Source: Hippophae tibetana | Taxonomy: Eukaryota; Streptophyta; Magnoliopsida; Rosales; Elaeagnaceae | NCBI GenBank assembly: GCA_037013495.1 | Contig: CM072806.1 | Span: 21,403,501-21,467,500 of the forward strand | Direction: 5' to 3' | DNA: 64,000 nt | In this document: in pieces, positions 32,180 through 45,339 of the stretch | How the letters are laid out: each line of letters opens with the position of its first letter | How positions within the stretch are numbered: the stretch's first letter is position 1 | Translations under genes and position numbers: made by a program | Notes under the pieces: model-generated | Told to the model about the DNA's origin: nothing | What the model saw: only the letters and a program-made list of their open reading frames with translations | The model's database searches: none

Positions 32180-35130
32180 ATCTCGTGTATTATGGAAATC
32201 CACCCCTATCATATCTAGTTATCATACTACCTCTATTTCGAGAAGAAGTAACCCTCAGAATCGTATAAGGCACCCTGTGCCCCAGAGTTATATGGCTAAC
32301 CCTATGGAACACATTCCCCACCAGGAAGCTCACCTTACACCTCATTATGGATTGGGATATCATTTTAGTAATCCATCTTCCCCTTAAGATAGGATTGAGG
32401 TCACTAAAGCAATCTCGCATACTACTTATTGAATAAGTGTTGGGTCGGATGTGCCCTTAGAAAAATATGCTAAAACGGAAGAACTTCGATAGGAAGTGAC
32501 GAAGTGGTAATGAGCTTTTATCCAATATCAAAGTGATAACAAGAAACTGCATGCACTCTTGTTATAGGAAAACTATTTGGAAGAAGTTGAAAGCTCTTTT
32601 CAAACCATAGCAACTACTCTACCCTCACAACCATTACATTTAACAAGAACCTGGAAAATTTTTGAAAGACCAAGAAAACATCACAATCAACCTGCCAATC
32701 CACCTGCCAATCCACCACAAGAACAAGAATCCTGATATCTTACCAAAACCATCAATGACCAACCTTAGCCATATACACAAGCACCCTAAGCAAATACACA
32801 TGCCAATATCCACTCAAACTACCTCGATAATGAATGGGATGATAAATGGAAGAAGATGGAAGAAAAAATGGTTAATCAACTCAAAAAACAGGAAAAGGGA
32901 CATCCTATGAATAACATTGAAGCCATGTGTGATCACTTATCGACATCTTCCTTTTAAAATGACATAGAATTGATGGTACCTCCATCCAAATTTTCAGCCC
33001 CAAAATGTCCACCCTGTTAGGGAATAACGACCCAGTGGCCTATTTCATACATTTTAAAATGGAAATGGCTCTAGTGTCTATCCCGAAAGAAAAAAAGGAC
33101 TTCATGTTTTATAAGATATTTGCTTCAAATTTTCAAGACACGACATATAAATGGTTTGTCAACCTTCCACCTAAGAGCATCATCGATTTCAATCAATTAG
33201 TGAAGGGCATTCATTACCAACTATGCCTGCAACAAACCTATTCGTAAAGAATCTTACCATTTGTTTTTGTAAGTCATGTTGTATTCATATCTGTATGTTG
33301 GCTTTCCATGTACAAAATACGGTATATGTTTTATTTTACTCAGTGTATTTTTCTTCCTTTATGTAAAATTGGTTACTGTGGATTAGTAATTCACACACGC
33401 ACATAGTTAAGTATACTTTGTATACAAACATGTTTACACACATCACAATGTTGGTTTTCGTAGTATGTATGCTAGGTTAAAAGTGTTGGTTTTCGATAAG
33501 GGATCATATGAGTGAGCCAATGTTATTACTCGTGGGTTTTGGCTTATACATTTTTGGAAACAAAAAATATCACATTTTACCCACCTCACCAATAAGTTTG
33601 GCAAGGAACTTGCCATAGGTAGTAGCATGGTGGTGGCAAGATGGCTTACGAGGTGACAATTTCAAGCCCTATAAATAACCCACCCATTTCTCTTATCTTG
33701 ACTCCTTATTTAATAACCAAAACTCTGCCAAAATTCACTCTAAGATATATATCTATTGTCGAAATTATTTTGGAGAGACTATATTTGAGTGTGAGTCGCT
33801 TAGTGAGTTTAGTAATCAAATTGTATGTTGTGTGCATATGTGGTTTGAATATGTGTCTTCTGTATATGATTTGATTGTAGTGGTGGACCGTGTGTCCCTT
33901 ATGAGTATAAGTTGATACACTTTTAGTTACTGATCATTGGTTACCAATCACACCACATTAAGTGGTGTTGGATATGGAGGATAGTTGGGTTAGAATGCTG
34001 AACCAAATGGTTGTGGAAGCAATAAGTAAAGAGCAATAGTAGATGATTTGGACAGAGGTTTTGACTAATAGAGATAATATTAGTTTTACTATCTATTAAT
34101 GTTGTAACTTGTTTTACTATTTAGTGAATTATTTACTACTGAGTGATTCTCTTAAGCAACTCGAGGATATTAACATATACATATTGTCTTTATATAGGTT
34201 TATCTCATTATATAGTATTATACATAATCACTAGTTGAGCTAGTATAATATGAGTTTATTATGTATATGTCTCAACATATTGAATCATAAACTCTAATTA
34301 GAAAGCATTTATTGTTATGTTATTGATATATAATATCTGTGATTAAATTTATTTACTTTTTGATATTATACTATCTGTAATTCTATTGCATGTTTTGTAT
34401 AAGCATTTATATCCTTGTTTTGGCGAGTTAGGGCCAAGTCATTTTAGGAGTCTGTATCTCCTTACCTTAGTCGTATATCGAGTCATGGACTCTTTCAGTT
34501 TTCTATAGTCCAAGAGAATGAAGAGATGATAGAGAACTACATGAAGAGGTTTAAGAAGGAGAAAATAAAGATTTCACAATGCACCGACTCCATTGCTACC
34601 GAAGCCTTCAGGAAAGAAATAAAAAAAGACATGGGTTTATTTGTAGAATTCATTAAGACCACTCCACGTTCAATGGATGTGTTTTATGAAAAGGCATAAA
34701 ATTTTGTTAATGTTGAAAGAGAAATGAAACCCACCAAAGTTGCTACATCTACATCATTGGGCAAACTCAATAAAAGCAAGATATGGGAGAATAAGAACCT
34801 TTTATAGATAGGCATCCAAACCCATCCCGTTTTAAGTCAACAATAACAACCTAAGTAAGGATAGGGACTTGGGGTATGGATTTATCACCTTTCAAAGGAC
34901 CACCATTACATGTATCCTATGCAAATTCTATCCAAATAATGGAAAAAACAGAACAAGTGAGGTGGCCATAACCCATGAGAGCACCCCAAAGAGATCCTAA
35001 TAAATATTGTGTGATCCATAAAGATACGGGTCACTAGACCAAAGACTATAGACATCTCAAGTGGGAAACCAAACAAATCATATTGGAGGGATATTTGGGA
35101 GATATAATAGATTAAAATAGGAATAGAGCT
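32180..35130 (+). pseudogene. Tat-like gag pseudogene, interrupted
   Basis: Structural polyprotein remnant. The left part (about 32200-33246) contains DPVAYFIHFKMEMALVSIPK and TYKWFVNLPPKSIIDFNQLV at 33030-33200, the capsid-like core. The frame resumes at about 34486 as FSIVQENEEMIENYMKRFK. The degenerate zinc knuckle is at about 35005-35045 (C-x3-H-x4-GH-x3-D-Y, with a stop inside and the last Cys changed to Tyr). The interval 33248-34485 is a foreign insertion. Numerous stops. Confidence 0.7.
33248..34485. mobile_element. Unidentified 1.24-kb insertion inside gag
   Basis: The segment splits the gag frame between ...LCLQQTYS and FSIVQENEE. It has no protein similarity that I recognise and includes a TATAAATAA box near 33671. 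Its length and composition would suit a solo LTR, but the ends do not show a clear TG...CA or a convincing target duplication, so the type is open. Confidence 0.4.
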
Positions 35131-35139
35131 TATAGATAA

Positions 35140-37720
35140 GAAAATTGATGAGAAAATCTTATAAGGAATGTGGTTTCTCTAAGTCCTCCACACAAAGAGG
35201 ATAGACAAGCACAACCACCTCAAAGTGACATTCTCATAATTCATACTATCTATGGTGGCCTAACCATCTCAATAAATACACATAATTCATGAAAAAGTTA
35301 TGCTAGAGAAGTAAGAGACACACATCACTAGGTCTACAGCTAGATGCATGAGGGACCAATATTTTCGATAACTTTTGAAGGAAAAGAAACTCTACCATCT
35401 CATGATAATATTTTATTGATCACAGTTAATGTCACAATTGGGAGATGTATAGAGGATTGGTAGCCAACGAGAGTTTCTCAGACCTATTATAATTATCTGC
35501 ACTTTTTGACATGGGGATAGATCCCAAGGAAGTCACTTGACAACAAATGCCTCTAGTAGGTTTAATGGTAGTGTCACCATGTCTGTGGGTACAATATGAA
35601 TTTCTATCTCTATGGGAGCTATTATACTCACCAATTCTATTGTCTTGAATACCCCCACCTCCTATAGTGCAATATTGAAAAGACTATAGATTCATAAGAT
35701 TATGGCCATCACATCAACTTATCATTAATTAATCAAATACCCCATAGTGGATGGGGTAAAATAAATCAAGGGAGATCAAAAAAGAGTGAAGAGTTGTTAC
35801 AATACCATCATGATAAATGCAGAGTTCACCTCTAGCTCCAAATAGTAGTTAAAGGATGCTCACCATAGAAGACCCACCACTACACATTCATAACGAAACC
35901 AAATATTAATTGTGGGTCATGATGACTATGAGACAGTTCTTGTAGAGACTAAAGATGAGAAAGTTTTAAAGATTAGTTCCATACTATTCGTCAGTTCCAA
36001 GGTAGAAATAAGCAAATTCTTGAAGAGAAATGTGGACCTTTTTGCTTGGAAACTAAAGGATATGTTGGTATCAATTCAAACATAATATCTTATGAGCTAA
36101 ATGTGGGTCATATGAAAAAATAATCCAACAATAAAAGAAGAGATTAGCAAGAGAAAAAAACAACATTATCAAAAGCAAAGTTGACTCATTCAAAAGAGTT
36201 TGATGGTTTCGAGAAGTAGACTATCCTACATGGCTCTCAAACATTGTATTAGCCAATAAGTTTGAAGGTGACCACCGCATGTGTGTGGACTTCACTAATG
36301 TTAACCTTGTTATGCCTAAAGATTGTTTTCCTCTACCAAAAATTGATTAATTGATAGATGTCATGGTTGGGTTTGAAGTTTTATGGATACATATTGATGT
36401 TATCATCAAATTCGTATGCATCTAAGAGATGAGGAGAAAATAATGTTTATCATAGAGGAAGGGACCTTCTATTACACAAGGATGCTCCTTGGATTAAAAA
36501 ATGAAAAATTCATTTATCATAGGTTAGTAAACAAAATAGTCAAACACCATATAGAAACAAATATGGAAGTGTATGTAGATAACATGATGGTCAAAACCAA
36601 GTCTACAAGAGATCATGTTTCTGATCTCAAAGAAGTTTTCTCCATTATCAGACGTTATAAGATGCATCTCAATCTTAAATTTTTTGTCTTTGGAGTAATT
36701 TTAGGGAAGTTCTTGGGCCTAGTGTCTTCCCAAGGACTTGAAGCCAACCCTAACAAAATTGTTGCCTTCATCAACATGAGGTTTCCACTGTGCCTCCAGA
36801 AGGTATACTGATTAAATGGATGCATAGATGCATTAAGCCTTTTCATATCAATATTTATGGAGAAATTTATACCTTTTTTTAACTCCTAAAGAAAAATAAA
36901 GATTATTTATGGAGCGAAGAATCCGAGAGCGCTTTTTAATCCATCAAGGAGTACTTGGAGAAGGCACATCTTTTGACAAATTTCAAAGTAAGTGAAATGA
37001 TGTACTTGTATATGGCTTTTATAGAAAAGGTAGCTAGTTCCATCCTCATGGTAGATAGAGAGGGAATATAATAACCAGTACACTATGTCAGCCATTCTTT
37101 GATCGGAGCATAGCAAGAGATACTTGTATATAGACAAAGATACGTTTACAATAAGGATGGCTTTTAAAAAGCTCAGACATTACCTTAGAGCTCATAAATT
37201 AATTATCTTGACGTCTTATACTCTCAAGAATATTCTATGCAAGCTATGCCAGTCCTATCATCTATCTTAGATAGCTATCAAATTAAGCAAATTTGATATA
37301 CAATACAAGCCATAATAATCCATTAAGGAACAAGCACTAGCTAAGTTTGTCATTGAATGGACAGAGGACAAGCTCATAGTTGGTCCTAATGATTCATCTA
37401 AGGAAGTCATGTTAGTCCAAGCACCAACCTTATACTTATGGATAATGTATATGGATAGGTCTTGTAATTCAAAAGGCTCGGGGTAAGGATAGCAATATTC
37501 ACCCCCACTTAGAGACTGATCAAATAATGTATCTGGATTACTTTCCCAACCACTAACAATGTAATTGAGTACGAAACAATCTTGTTAGCATTCCATAAAC
37601 TCCATTCATTGGAAGAAAATTAAGCATTGATCTATAGTGATTCACGTTTAATGATCAATTAGGTCAATATTTCCTTTGAAGCTAAGGAAGAAAGAATGAA
37701 GAAATACTTGGAAGGTTATT
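35140..37720 (+). pseudogene. Tat-like protease, RT and RNase H remnants
   Basis: Protease-like sequence at about 35210-35560 (SDILIIHTIYGGL; ISFEGKETLPSHDNILLITV) has no clear catalytic D-S/T-G. RT covers about 36220-36850: FEGDHRMCVDFTNVN-like at about 36263-36305, MHLRDEEKIMFIIEEGTFYY from 36416, LGLKNEKFIYHRLVNKIVKH, then the catalytic block VYVDNMMVK. Here the second Asp of YxDD is Asn (36572-36583). KFLGLVSSQGLEANPNKI follows. RNase H traces run about 37130-37700. Stops and frame changes are frequent. Confidence 0.75.
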
Positions 37721-38480
37721 GTGGAGAATATTCAGGGGGAAGACGCTTGCATAAAGGATCATGAGACAAGAATACTATTGCCCTAACTTACAAAAAGAGT
37801 GCATTGATCATGCTAGGAGATGTGATACATGCTAGAGATGACACATCAATGTACCACATATACTTGTGCATGAATTGAAGGCTATTATCAACCCATGACC
37901 CTTTCAAAAGTGGAACCTAGACATAGTAGGTCCTCATTGTAGCCACTGATTACTTTAAATTGATTGAGGTAGAACCAATAGCACGAATACATGAGAGTGA
38001 CGTATATAAGTTCATTTGGGAAAACATCATATGTAGGTTTGGTTTTCCACAAGAGTTAGTAGCCAATAATGGGTGACAATTTTCCTCCTATAGTCTAGCA
38101 TTATTTTTTCAAGAATTTAACATCAAACTCTCACATTCCATCCCATATAGACCTCATGACAATGGTTAAATGGAATCCTAATTGAAAAAATAGTTAGAAG
38201 GAGCAAAAGGTAAATTAGTAGATGAATTATATGGTGTGTTATGGGCCATTAGGACCACCCCAATAGACACAATAGGTGAGAGCCCATTTTCTTTGGTATA
38301 TGGAACCAAAGATGTCATCCCCTTTGAAATACTAGAACCTACATTGCACTCAAATATATCCCAAGATCCCAATAATGACATCCTTAGGAAAGACCTATTT
38401 CTAGCATAAGAAAAAAGAGAGAACACTTTAATAAGGATAGAGGCGAACCTCCTCTTTGGGTTGAAAAGGATAAGTGAAAA
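37720..38480 (+). pseudogene. Tat-like integrase remnant
   Basis: Integrase catalytic core near 37905-38260: WNLDIVGPH, YFKLIEVEPIARI, FIWENIICRFGFPQELVANN and HSIPYRPHDNG. A C-terminal block GVLWAIRTTPIDTIGESPFS (38239-38298) and LVYGTKDVIPFEI follows. Several in-frame stops; the first catalytic Asp is preserved (NLDIVG). Confidence 0.75.
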
Positions 38481-38990
38481 ATCAATTTTTTTTACTTATC
38501 ACTATCACCTATCTCATGAATAAAATAATGTGATAACCTCTAGTATAGAAGAGAAGGCCAAATGGACCCCTACTATAGATGCAAGTGTAAGAAAGGGTCA
38601 TAAATTCACAAATGTGAACCTCCTCTTTGGGTTGAAAAGGATAAGTGACAAATTATTTTTCTTATTTATCTCTTTCACTTGTCTTATGAATAAAATAATG
38701 TGATAACACCTTATAATGGAGGAGGAGGCCAAATAGACCACTCCACTAGGGAAGCGAGTGTAAAAAAGGGTCTTGAGATAACAAATATGAACCTTTTCTT
38801 TGGGTTGAAAAAGATAGGTGATGAATTGATTTACTTACTTTTTCCTATTATCTGTCTCATGAATAAAACAACATGATAACCCCTAATAGGGAGGAGGAGA
38901 CTAAATAGACCCCCTATTAGGGATACAAATGTAAGTGGCATAATGCCCATCCTAAGTAAGAGTTATGAGTTCGTAATAATGAGCCTTTTC
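38445..38990 (+). repeat. Tandem repeats downstream of integrase (period about 172 bp)
   Basis: Units begin at 38445, 38616 and 38789 with GAACCT...CTTTGGGTTGAAAA, and a partial fourth begins near 38983. Each contains CATGAATAAAA or ATGAATAAAATAATG and a GGAGGAG/GAAGAGAAGG...CCAAAT segment. Tandem repeats in the 3' region are a known property of Tat/Ogre retrotransposons. Confidence 0.85.
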
Positions 38991-39458
38991 TTAAAAAGTA
39001 GACTACAAGTATGGGAAAAGGCAAAAATGTACACTTAAGATACATAAACAATCATATTCAAAGGATAATGAGACATTAATAGAAATTAAAAGATTTTTCA
39101 ATCCTTTCTCTTAGAACCACATAATGATCATGAATTTAGGATATACTTCAAATAAATGGGAATATCATCTTAGTTTATTATGCTTTCTAAAGTTAACATT
39201 AATTTACCTCTCTTAAACATTAAGAGGATAAAGTATGATGTAAATGAAAGAGTAATTGTTTCAAAAGTTGTTAGTGCAATACTTAAAAAAAATCCACCAA
39301 AATTAAAGAATCTTGGTAGTTTTATTATTAATAGTACTATAAAAATGAAAAGGTGGTTAAGACTATGCTAGATTTAAGGGGTACCTTAAATAGACTATAC
39401 TTTTCCATGTCCCAAATGAAACACTCCATTTTTTTAGCACGAGATATGGATAATAAAT

Positions 39459-41800
39459 CTATAAGGGTGCCAAAATGATGATATAAGTCATCCAGAGTTG
39501 TGGCATAGGGTGTTCGTTGTCATCTCTAACAAAATCAGACTCTATCTTACTAAGGGGATTAACCATAACAAATACCATATCATGTTTAGAATCCACATCA
39601 TTCTCATCCAAAGTCTCCATCCCATCTTGTGAGAATGACTCATCTGGCTCATACATGAGCTTATGTGGCACTATATTGCTAGTGTACACTAGAAACATAT
39701 TCACATGGTCATAAACATTAATGTTTCTAAATTCCATGATCGAGGTCTATGGGAGGTGTTTGGAGTAAAAATATGAGTAAAAGGAATGAAATACTTGAAT
39801 AGAATACAAGTTTGACCTATATTTCTCTCAAGGAAAATAATGAGATTTCCATTCAAAAGACCCAAATGGCTATATATTTATAACTTTAAAAAGTATCCAA
39901 TGCAACAAAAAAAAAAGAGCATTGATACAATTGAAAAATGTACAAACAAAAATACAGATTCAAAATCTTCAGGGGTCGTGGCTGATTTTTCATAAGGTCC
40001 AATTGGTGTTATACTTTGGGAAAGATGGGGCCCAAATAGTGGCATGCCTTCATGTGTTTGTGGACCCCGCTATATATCTCGTTATAAATCGTGAAAGTGG
40101 AGAGAGTTTTGGACTTCATAGCATAGGCCCTAAAATTGGTCATCACAAAGGATACCCCCTCACGATAACCACAGGCACAATCTTCCCTAAGTTTGGCCAC
40201 CAGCTCATTCAAAATGGCTTTTTTGTTCCTCGACCTACCTTGTTTGTTACTTAGACAAACTTACTCATTCTTTGGCCAACTAGGGATGCTCATCAGCTTC
40301 TTTATCTAGATTATCTTTTTCAAAAGCAAATTAATGCGACCTTCAATTTTTGGGTAAAATCTACCAAATCATTACCCAAATCGATGATTTTAGTCCGAAT
40401 GACCTTTTCACACCCTTATAATATCCTATGTTTTTCCTTGATTTCCCATTGGAATTGAGCAACAAGTGCTTTAATCTCATAGGAATGGGTACAGTATGCA
40501 GTATTGGTGATCTTCCTCTCTCTTAACAAAGAAATAGCCTGCAATACATGAGGTACTTATCAACATTAGGCAATTAATATTATACTTTGGCATTTCACAA
40601 ATTATGCAAATTGCTACCACTAATATATGGCTTGTAGCCATCTCTTTGTGAGTTAGTCCAAACTCCTTTATAATTTCTTTACTTTGAGCCTATTCCTATT
40701 TACTCCTGTAGTGGTGGTATACATCTAACAATACCTTGGGTTTCCTAAATATCCCCTCTTCAAAGATAGTTACTAGGGTACTTTCAACTTGTATATTCTT
40801 TAACTTTACACAATTCAAGTGACGTTTGTCTGGATGCATCATGGGTATGGATTCATTCCCCATTTCATAAGGAGCCTTGTGGAGAGAGTCCAAATTCCTT
40901 TTCTTATAAGGTGAAGGTTTTGTAAAAGGTTCTACTACCTCAATTTCCCTCTCCTTTGAAATTGGCTTGAATGGGATACTTTTGAGAATTATTGAGGCAT
41001 CTATTTCATGAGAAAGTTGCCTATGTTGCTTGAGGGAGTTAGTTTCAATCAATTATTCCACCCCAAGACTTGATACTAGATCATTAATGCTAATTGTTGT
41101 GAAGTCTATCCATGTATTACAAAAAATAAAGATCAACATTGAATAAGATGTTTAAAATCATAAAGTAGAGTACCTCGTGCAAAACCCGAGGATGAAGCAT
41201 GATAGTCCTTTCACATCTCGGTGGCCCTATAACGAGGCTCAGTAATGACATATTTGTAAGTCAAGTGGTGAGCATTTTGGAGCTTAAGGTGATGAACCTT
41301 TTCTCTTGACCTTGTGGTTATGTTGTGTCAAAATTGTGATTCCAAGTAGAACATACAAGAATCATAGGCTTCTTGTCCTAAATATCACCCACTGATATAA
41401 AAGTACTTGTCTTTCCACTTGAGTTGACTATTGACTAGCTTTAGAATAAGACTTCAGAGTGTGATGCTTAAGATGTATGCTTTACCTTCATCTATCTCAT
41501 TCCTTTTGAAATAATACATAGGTATTGGAAACCTCAAAACAACACGTAGAGCTTCCTCGTGTAAAACATACCATCCTTGGGATGGATCATTCATTTCAAG
41601 AAGGTGTTGGTGAACTAGTATGAGGTCGACGTGGGATAAGATAGACTATGACCTTCTTAAATGATACATGTCATCTATAGTCAGCCTGGTAAGTAACTTC
41701 TAAATTTTCTTCCTGAAAACATTTTCCACGAATTTTCTAGTTGGTTCGTGTTGTAGTTTATTTTCTTTGTGCACCTTTTGAGGAATGGTGAGGTAAATGG
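39459..41800 (-). pseudogene. Antisense ORF of Tat-like element, decayed
   Basis: Between the tandem repeats and the 3' LTR, the minus strand carries long coding-like stretches: about 41500-41730 (HVDLILVHQHLLEMNDPSQG, then WYVLHEEALRVVLRFPIPMY, then a WKDKYFYISGW block near 41390), 40696-41052, and 39459-39737 (rich in Asp/Glu). The GLRFPLP-like and W-x-x-YFF-like motifs are those of the antisense frame (Transposase_28 or plant-mobile-domain-like) reported in Tat-clade elements. Stops interrupt it at several places. Its function is unknown even in intact elements. The match was made from memory, so confidence is moderate. Confidence 0.5.
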
Positions 41801-42602
41801 GAGGTATAGACCTTGACATTGTGGTTCCCACTGAATCCAGAATTAGGGTACTGCTAGGTACAAGAGTTTGAGACACAATTGGAGTGCTCGATTCAAAAGC
41901 TTAGGTAACACTCATTTCAATTTGGCTCAAGGTGGAAGCGTGTGATGTTTGACCTACTTCAAACATACCAAAGAGATTTATTATAAACTATGTGATTCAT
42001 CACACACGAACCATGTCGATTGGATCAAGGGTAGAAGTAGGGAACACTAAAACCCCACTTTGTGTTACAGATTCCCTTACTTGTATTTCTCTACCCTACG
42101 AGTTATACCTACAAATTACTGGGGGTAAAATGCCATGGGTCCCTGAGGAGGACCTAAGTAGAATACTACTTGGGTGGGAATTGGGCTGCTCAACCGTAAA
42201 TTAAAGATAATTTAAAGAAAGAGTTAGCAAAAGTACTTGAAGGTAACAAGCTGGTACTCCCTTCATAATCAGAAAAGCTAGAATCATGGACTAGAATTCC
42301 TCTTGCACGGACTAAAATTCTTTGCATTGCCTGAAATTCTTTAAAGGAAATTTTGAATGCTTGAAGTATAATGAAAATAATGAGGGGTTAGGGCTCATAA
42401 TATAATGGGTGAGGAAGTTGGATCTTCTAGTGGAAGTAGAAAGGCTGGGAATTTGAAAGGTTTATTCCAAAGAATTTAATAAGGTTTAAATACATGGAAG
42501 GTGAAAATATTGCATCTCTAAGAAATAAATATGTATTAATGTTGTTATCCAAGGAGATCGATTATTTCATCTTGCTTCATGATAAAAGAATGGCAGACTT
42601 AA

Positions 42603-42998
42603 TGTTTAGGTATTACATATCAAGGTACCTCATGTGTCTGAAATACCCTTACATAGGGTGTACAATATGGATACATGAGTTGTATGATGTATGTGGTGTA
42701 CATCTCACACAGGGCGAGCACGACACATTAGGTTTCCTAGATGTATGACTCTAATAGGGTGTTCGAAGTGTAAGACTTGATAAGGGGATATGAAGACATG
42801 ATTTACTGAGGATACAAACATGACCTCATCATATGATAGATGATTTGATTAAGAGTTAGAAATGGTTGGTCCATTGGAGTGCCAACACTTAGGGATAGTA
42901 ATGTCTATATATATGAATCTGTGTGACCTTTGAAGGGATCTGCTCTCTCTCTCTCTAAACTCTCTGACCCTGTAGCACTTTATAATTTTCTCCAAACA
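42603..42998 (+). repeat. 3' LTR of Tat-like element
   Basis: Begins TGTTTAGG and ends CCAAACA, followed by the target duplication ATTTC (42999-43003). Alignable over its whole length with 31711-32094, including the block CACGACACA and the phrase GACCTCATCATATGA. A CT-rich microsatellite (CTCTCTCTCTCT) lies near 42943-42956. Confidence 0.8.
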
Positions 42999-43003
42999 AT
43001 TTC

Positions 43004-45339
43004 AATTTGAAAATGTCAGTTTGTTGCTTGAACGTGAAGAACTTTATTGGTCACAAAAAGCAAAGACAAATTGGTTAAAAGAAGGATACCAAAATACCTA
43101 TTTTTTTTCCATGCTAGAGCTTCTTAGCACAAAAAGGAAAAACAAATTCTTCCCTTTTGAATACTAATGGTTGTGAGGTCTTGGATGAGTGGATATAAAA
43201 ACCTTACCAAAATTATTTCCAAGAATTGTTTCAAACCAATGGGAGAGCGATTGATTGGGAAATACTTGATGTAGTTCAAGCAAAAGTCACAAATGTGATG
43301 AATGAATTTCTATTACAACCTTTTACTAAGAATGAAGTGAAGGAAGCTCTTTTTCAAATGCATCGATCCCCTTAAATCACCATATCCTAATGGTATGTGT
43401 GTTATTTTCTATAAAAATATTGACATATAGTAGGTCGTAATTATGTTTTAATTTTCCTAAATGTTAACGTGTTTAAAGAAAGAATTAATTTTACACATAT
43501 TACATTGATCTTAAAAGATAAAAATCCTCTTAATTTGACCCAATTTAGATCTATTAGTTTTTGTAATATTATTTGTAAAATTATTTTTAAGAGTCTTGCA
43601 AATAGGTTGAAAGGTGTTTTGTGTGATGTAATAAGTGAAACCCAAAGTGCTTTCATTTTTGGTAGATTGATTACAGATAATATTTTGGTTGCTCATGAAA
43701 TTCTTCATATGAGGAAAAAAAGAAGCTAAAACTGGATTTATGGCCTTGAAACTCAACACAGCCTATGATCGAGTAGAGTGATCATATCTTGAAGCTGTGA
43801 TGAGTAGATTGGGTTTTGATAATATATGCACAGATAAAATTATGAAATGTGTACAAACCGCCCATTTTGTAGTCCTTGTCCCCACAAAAAGTTTTAAACC
43901 TTCTAGAGGTATTCGACAAGTGAATCCTCTATCACCTTTTTTGTTCTTGATTTGCGTCGTAGGTTTGACTTCTATGCATACAAAGGTAGAAAATGTTGGT
44001 ACTTTGAAAGGGATCCCAAGCTCTATAAAGGGACCAATGGTATCCCATTTTTTATTTGCATATGGTAGTCTTCTTTTTGTAGAAGCTACCATTTCTTATT
44101 CTCGCAACTTAAAAAATATTTTACAGCTCTATGAGTCCTTATCTGGCCGGTGTTATAATTTTATTTTTCCCCAAATGTGGACATTGACTTATTGAATGGA
44201 ATTTCTTCTATTCTTTCTATCCTAATTAAGCTTATTTTAAGAAATATCTTGGCTTGCCTACTTTTGTAGGTCGAGATAAAAATAGTGCCTTTAGTGTTTT
44301 AAGGTAGAGGCTTTGAAAAGAATAATTATTGTCCCGAGCTGGTAAAGAAATTTTAATAAAAGCATTAGTTCAAGCTATTCTTCTTTATGCTATGAATATT
44401 TCCAAAGGTTTTTGTAATAATTTAAATAAATTTAAAAATTTGCTTAGCGAAAGCTTTGGGTGAGATGTGTTTTACAGATTTAGAGAGCTTTAATTTAGCA
44501 TTGCTTGCAAAACGAGGATGGTGATTACTAAAATATCCTAATTCTCTATGTGCGAAGGTTTTGAAAACTAAGTATTTTCCTAATAATTAGTTCTTTTTTG
44601 CATTGCAATGTTAAAAAATCCTCATCTTTTACTTGGAAAAGTATTGTTGCTGCTAAACAAACCTTGGAAAAAGGGTTACGATGGAGGGTAGGTAACGGGT
44701 CAAATATTGATATTTGATCCGATCCTTAGCTTTTAAAGTAGTAATTCCAAATGTTAATTCAGATTTTATTAAAGTTACCGACCTAATAAATCAGAATAAT
44801 ATGTCTTAGGATTCAGAAAGAGTGAAGGAATTATTTTTTCCTTTAGAGGCGGAGGAAATTTGATCCATTCTACTGCTTAGTGATACAAGGCCCAGTGATG
44901 AACTTTGTTAGGCATTTGAGAAAAAAAATGGTCATTTACTGTTCGAATTACTGTATGTAGATTCATAATGTGTCGATGATCAATTAAATTCACAACATGA
45001 TTTTCCTGGGATGAAGATTTGGAGTGCACAGATTCCAAATAATTAAGGTGAAGTGCTTTGCATGGCGGGTAACTCATGATATTCTTCCTTGCTATATGAA
45101 ATCTTCAAAAGAGGAAAACGAAAGTGGATCTTACATGCAACCTAGGTTTGGAAACTAGTTTACACTCTTTGGTTTTATGTGATAAAGCTTTGAAGGTTTG
45201 GTAAGCATGCATCTAAGGATGGTTTGATAAATTTGAAGTAATGGAATTTTTTTGGTTGTATGGTCTATATGGAAAATGGTTTTATGCATGAACAAAAGGT
45301 TTTGACAACCCAGGAAGTAATTTCTACGGCTAGAGATTG
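43004..45339 (+). pseudogene. LINE fragment 2: reverse transcriptase and zinc-finger region
   Basis: Continuation of the LINE after the gypsy insertion. LLLEREELYWSQKAKTNWLK (about 43020-43080) is the usual linker after the endonuclease. EFLLQPFTKNEVKEALFQMH (about 43304-43363) starts the RT. HITLILKDKNPLNLTQFRSI and SETQSAFIFGRLITDNILVA (43499-43690), then PSRGIRQVNPLSPFLFLICV (about 43900-43960), follow. The catalytic box at 44055-44066 reads FAYG instead of FADD. A zf-RVT-like stretch (VKCFAWRVTHDILP) is near 45050-45085. The piece ends where a solo LTR begins and resumes at 51207. Stops and frame changes throughout. Confidence 0.82.

Larger units (their letters stand above)
31711..42998 (+). 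mobile_element. Tat-like Ty3/gypsy element, 11.3 kb, inserted in LINE
   Basis: LTRs at 31711-32094 and 42603-42998, plus strand, flanked by the 5-base duplication ATTTC. Internal order: gag, protease, RT, RNase H, integrase, then about 4 kb of 3' DNA with tandem repeats and an antisense frame, the layout described for the Tat/Ogre lineage. The LTRs differ at many positions and every frame is broken, so the insertion is old. A further insertion interrupts gag at about 33248-34485. Confidence 0.85.

Noticed and set aside
36907..37137. Minus-strand open stretch in the gypsy RNase H region
   Set aside because: Lies opposite recognised sense retroelement sequence and has no motif.
39922..40254. 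Plus-strand 110-codon open stretch downstream of the Tat repeats
   Set aside because: Lies opposite the minus-strand antisense-ORF region, with no recognisable domain; treated as a shadow.
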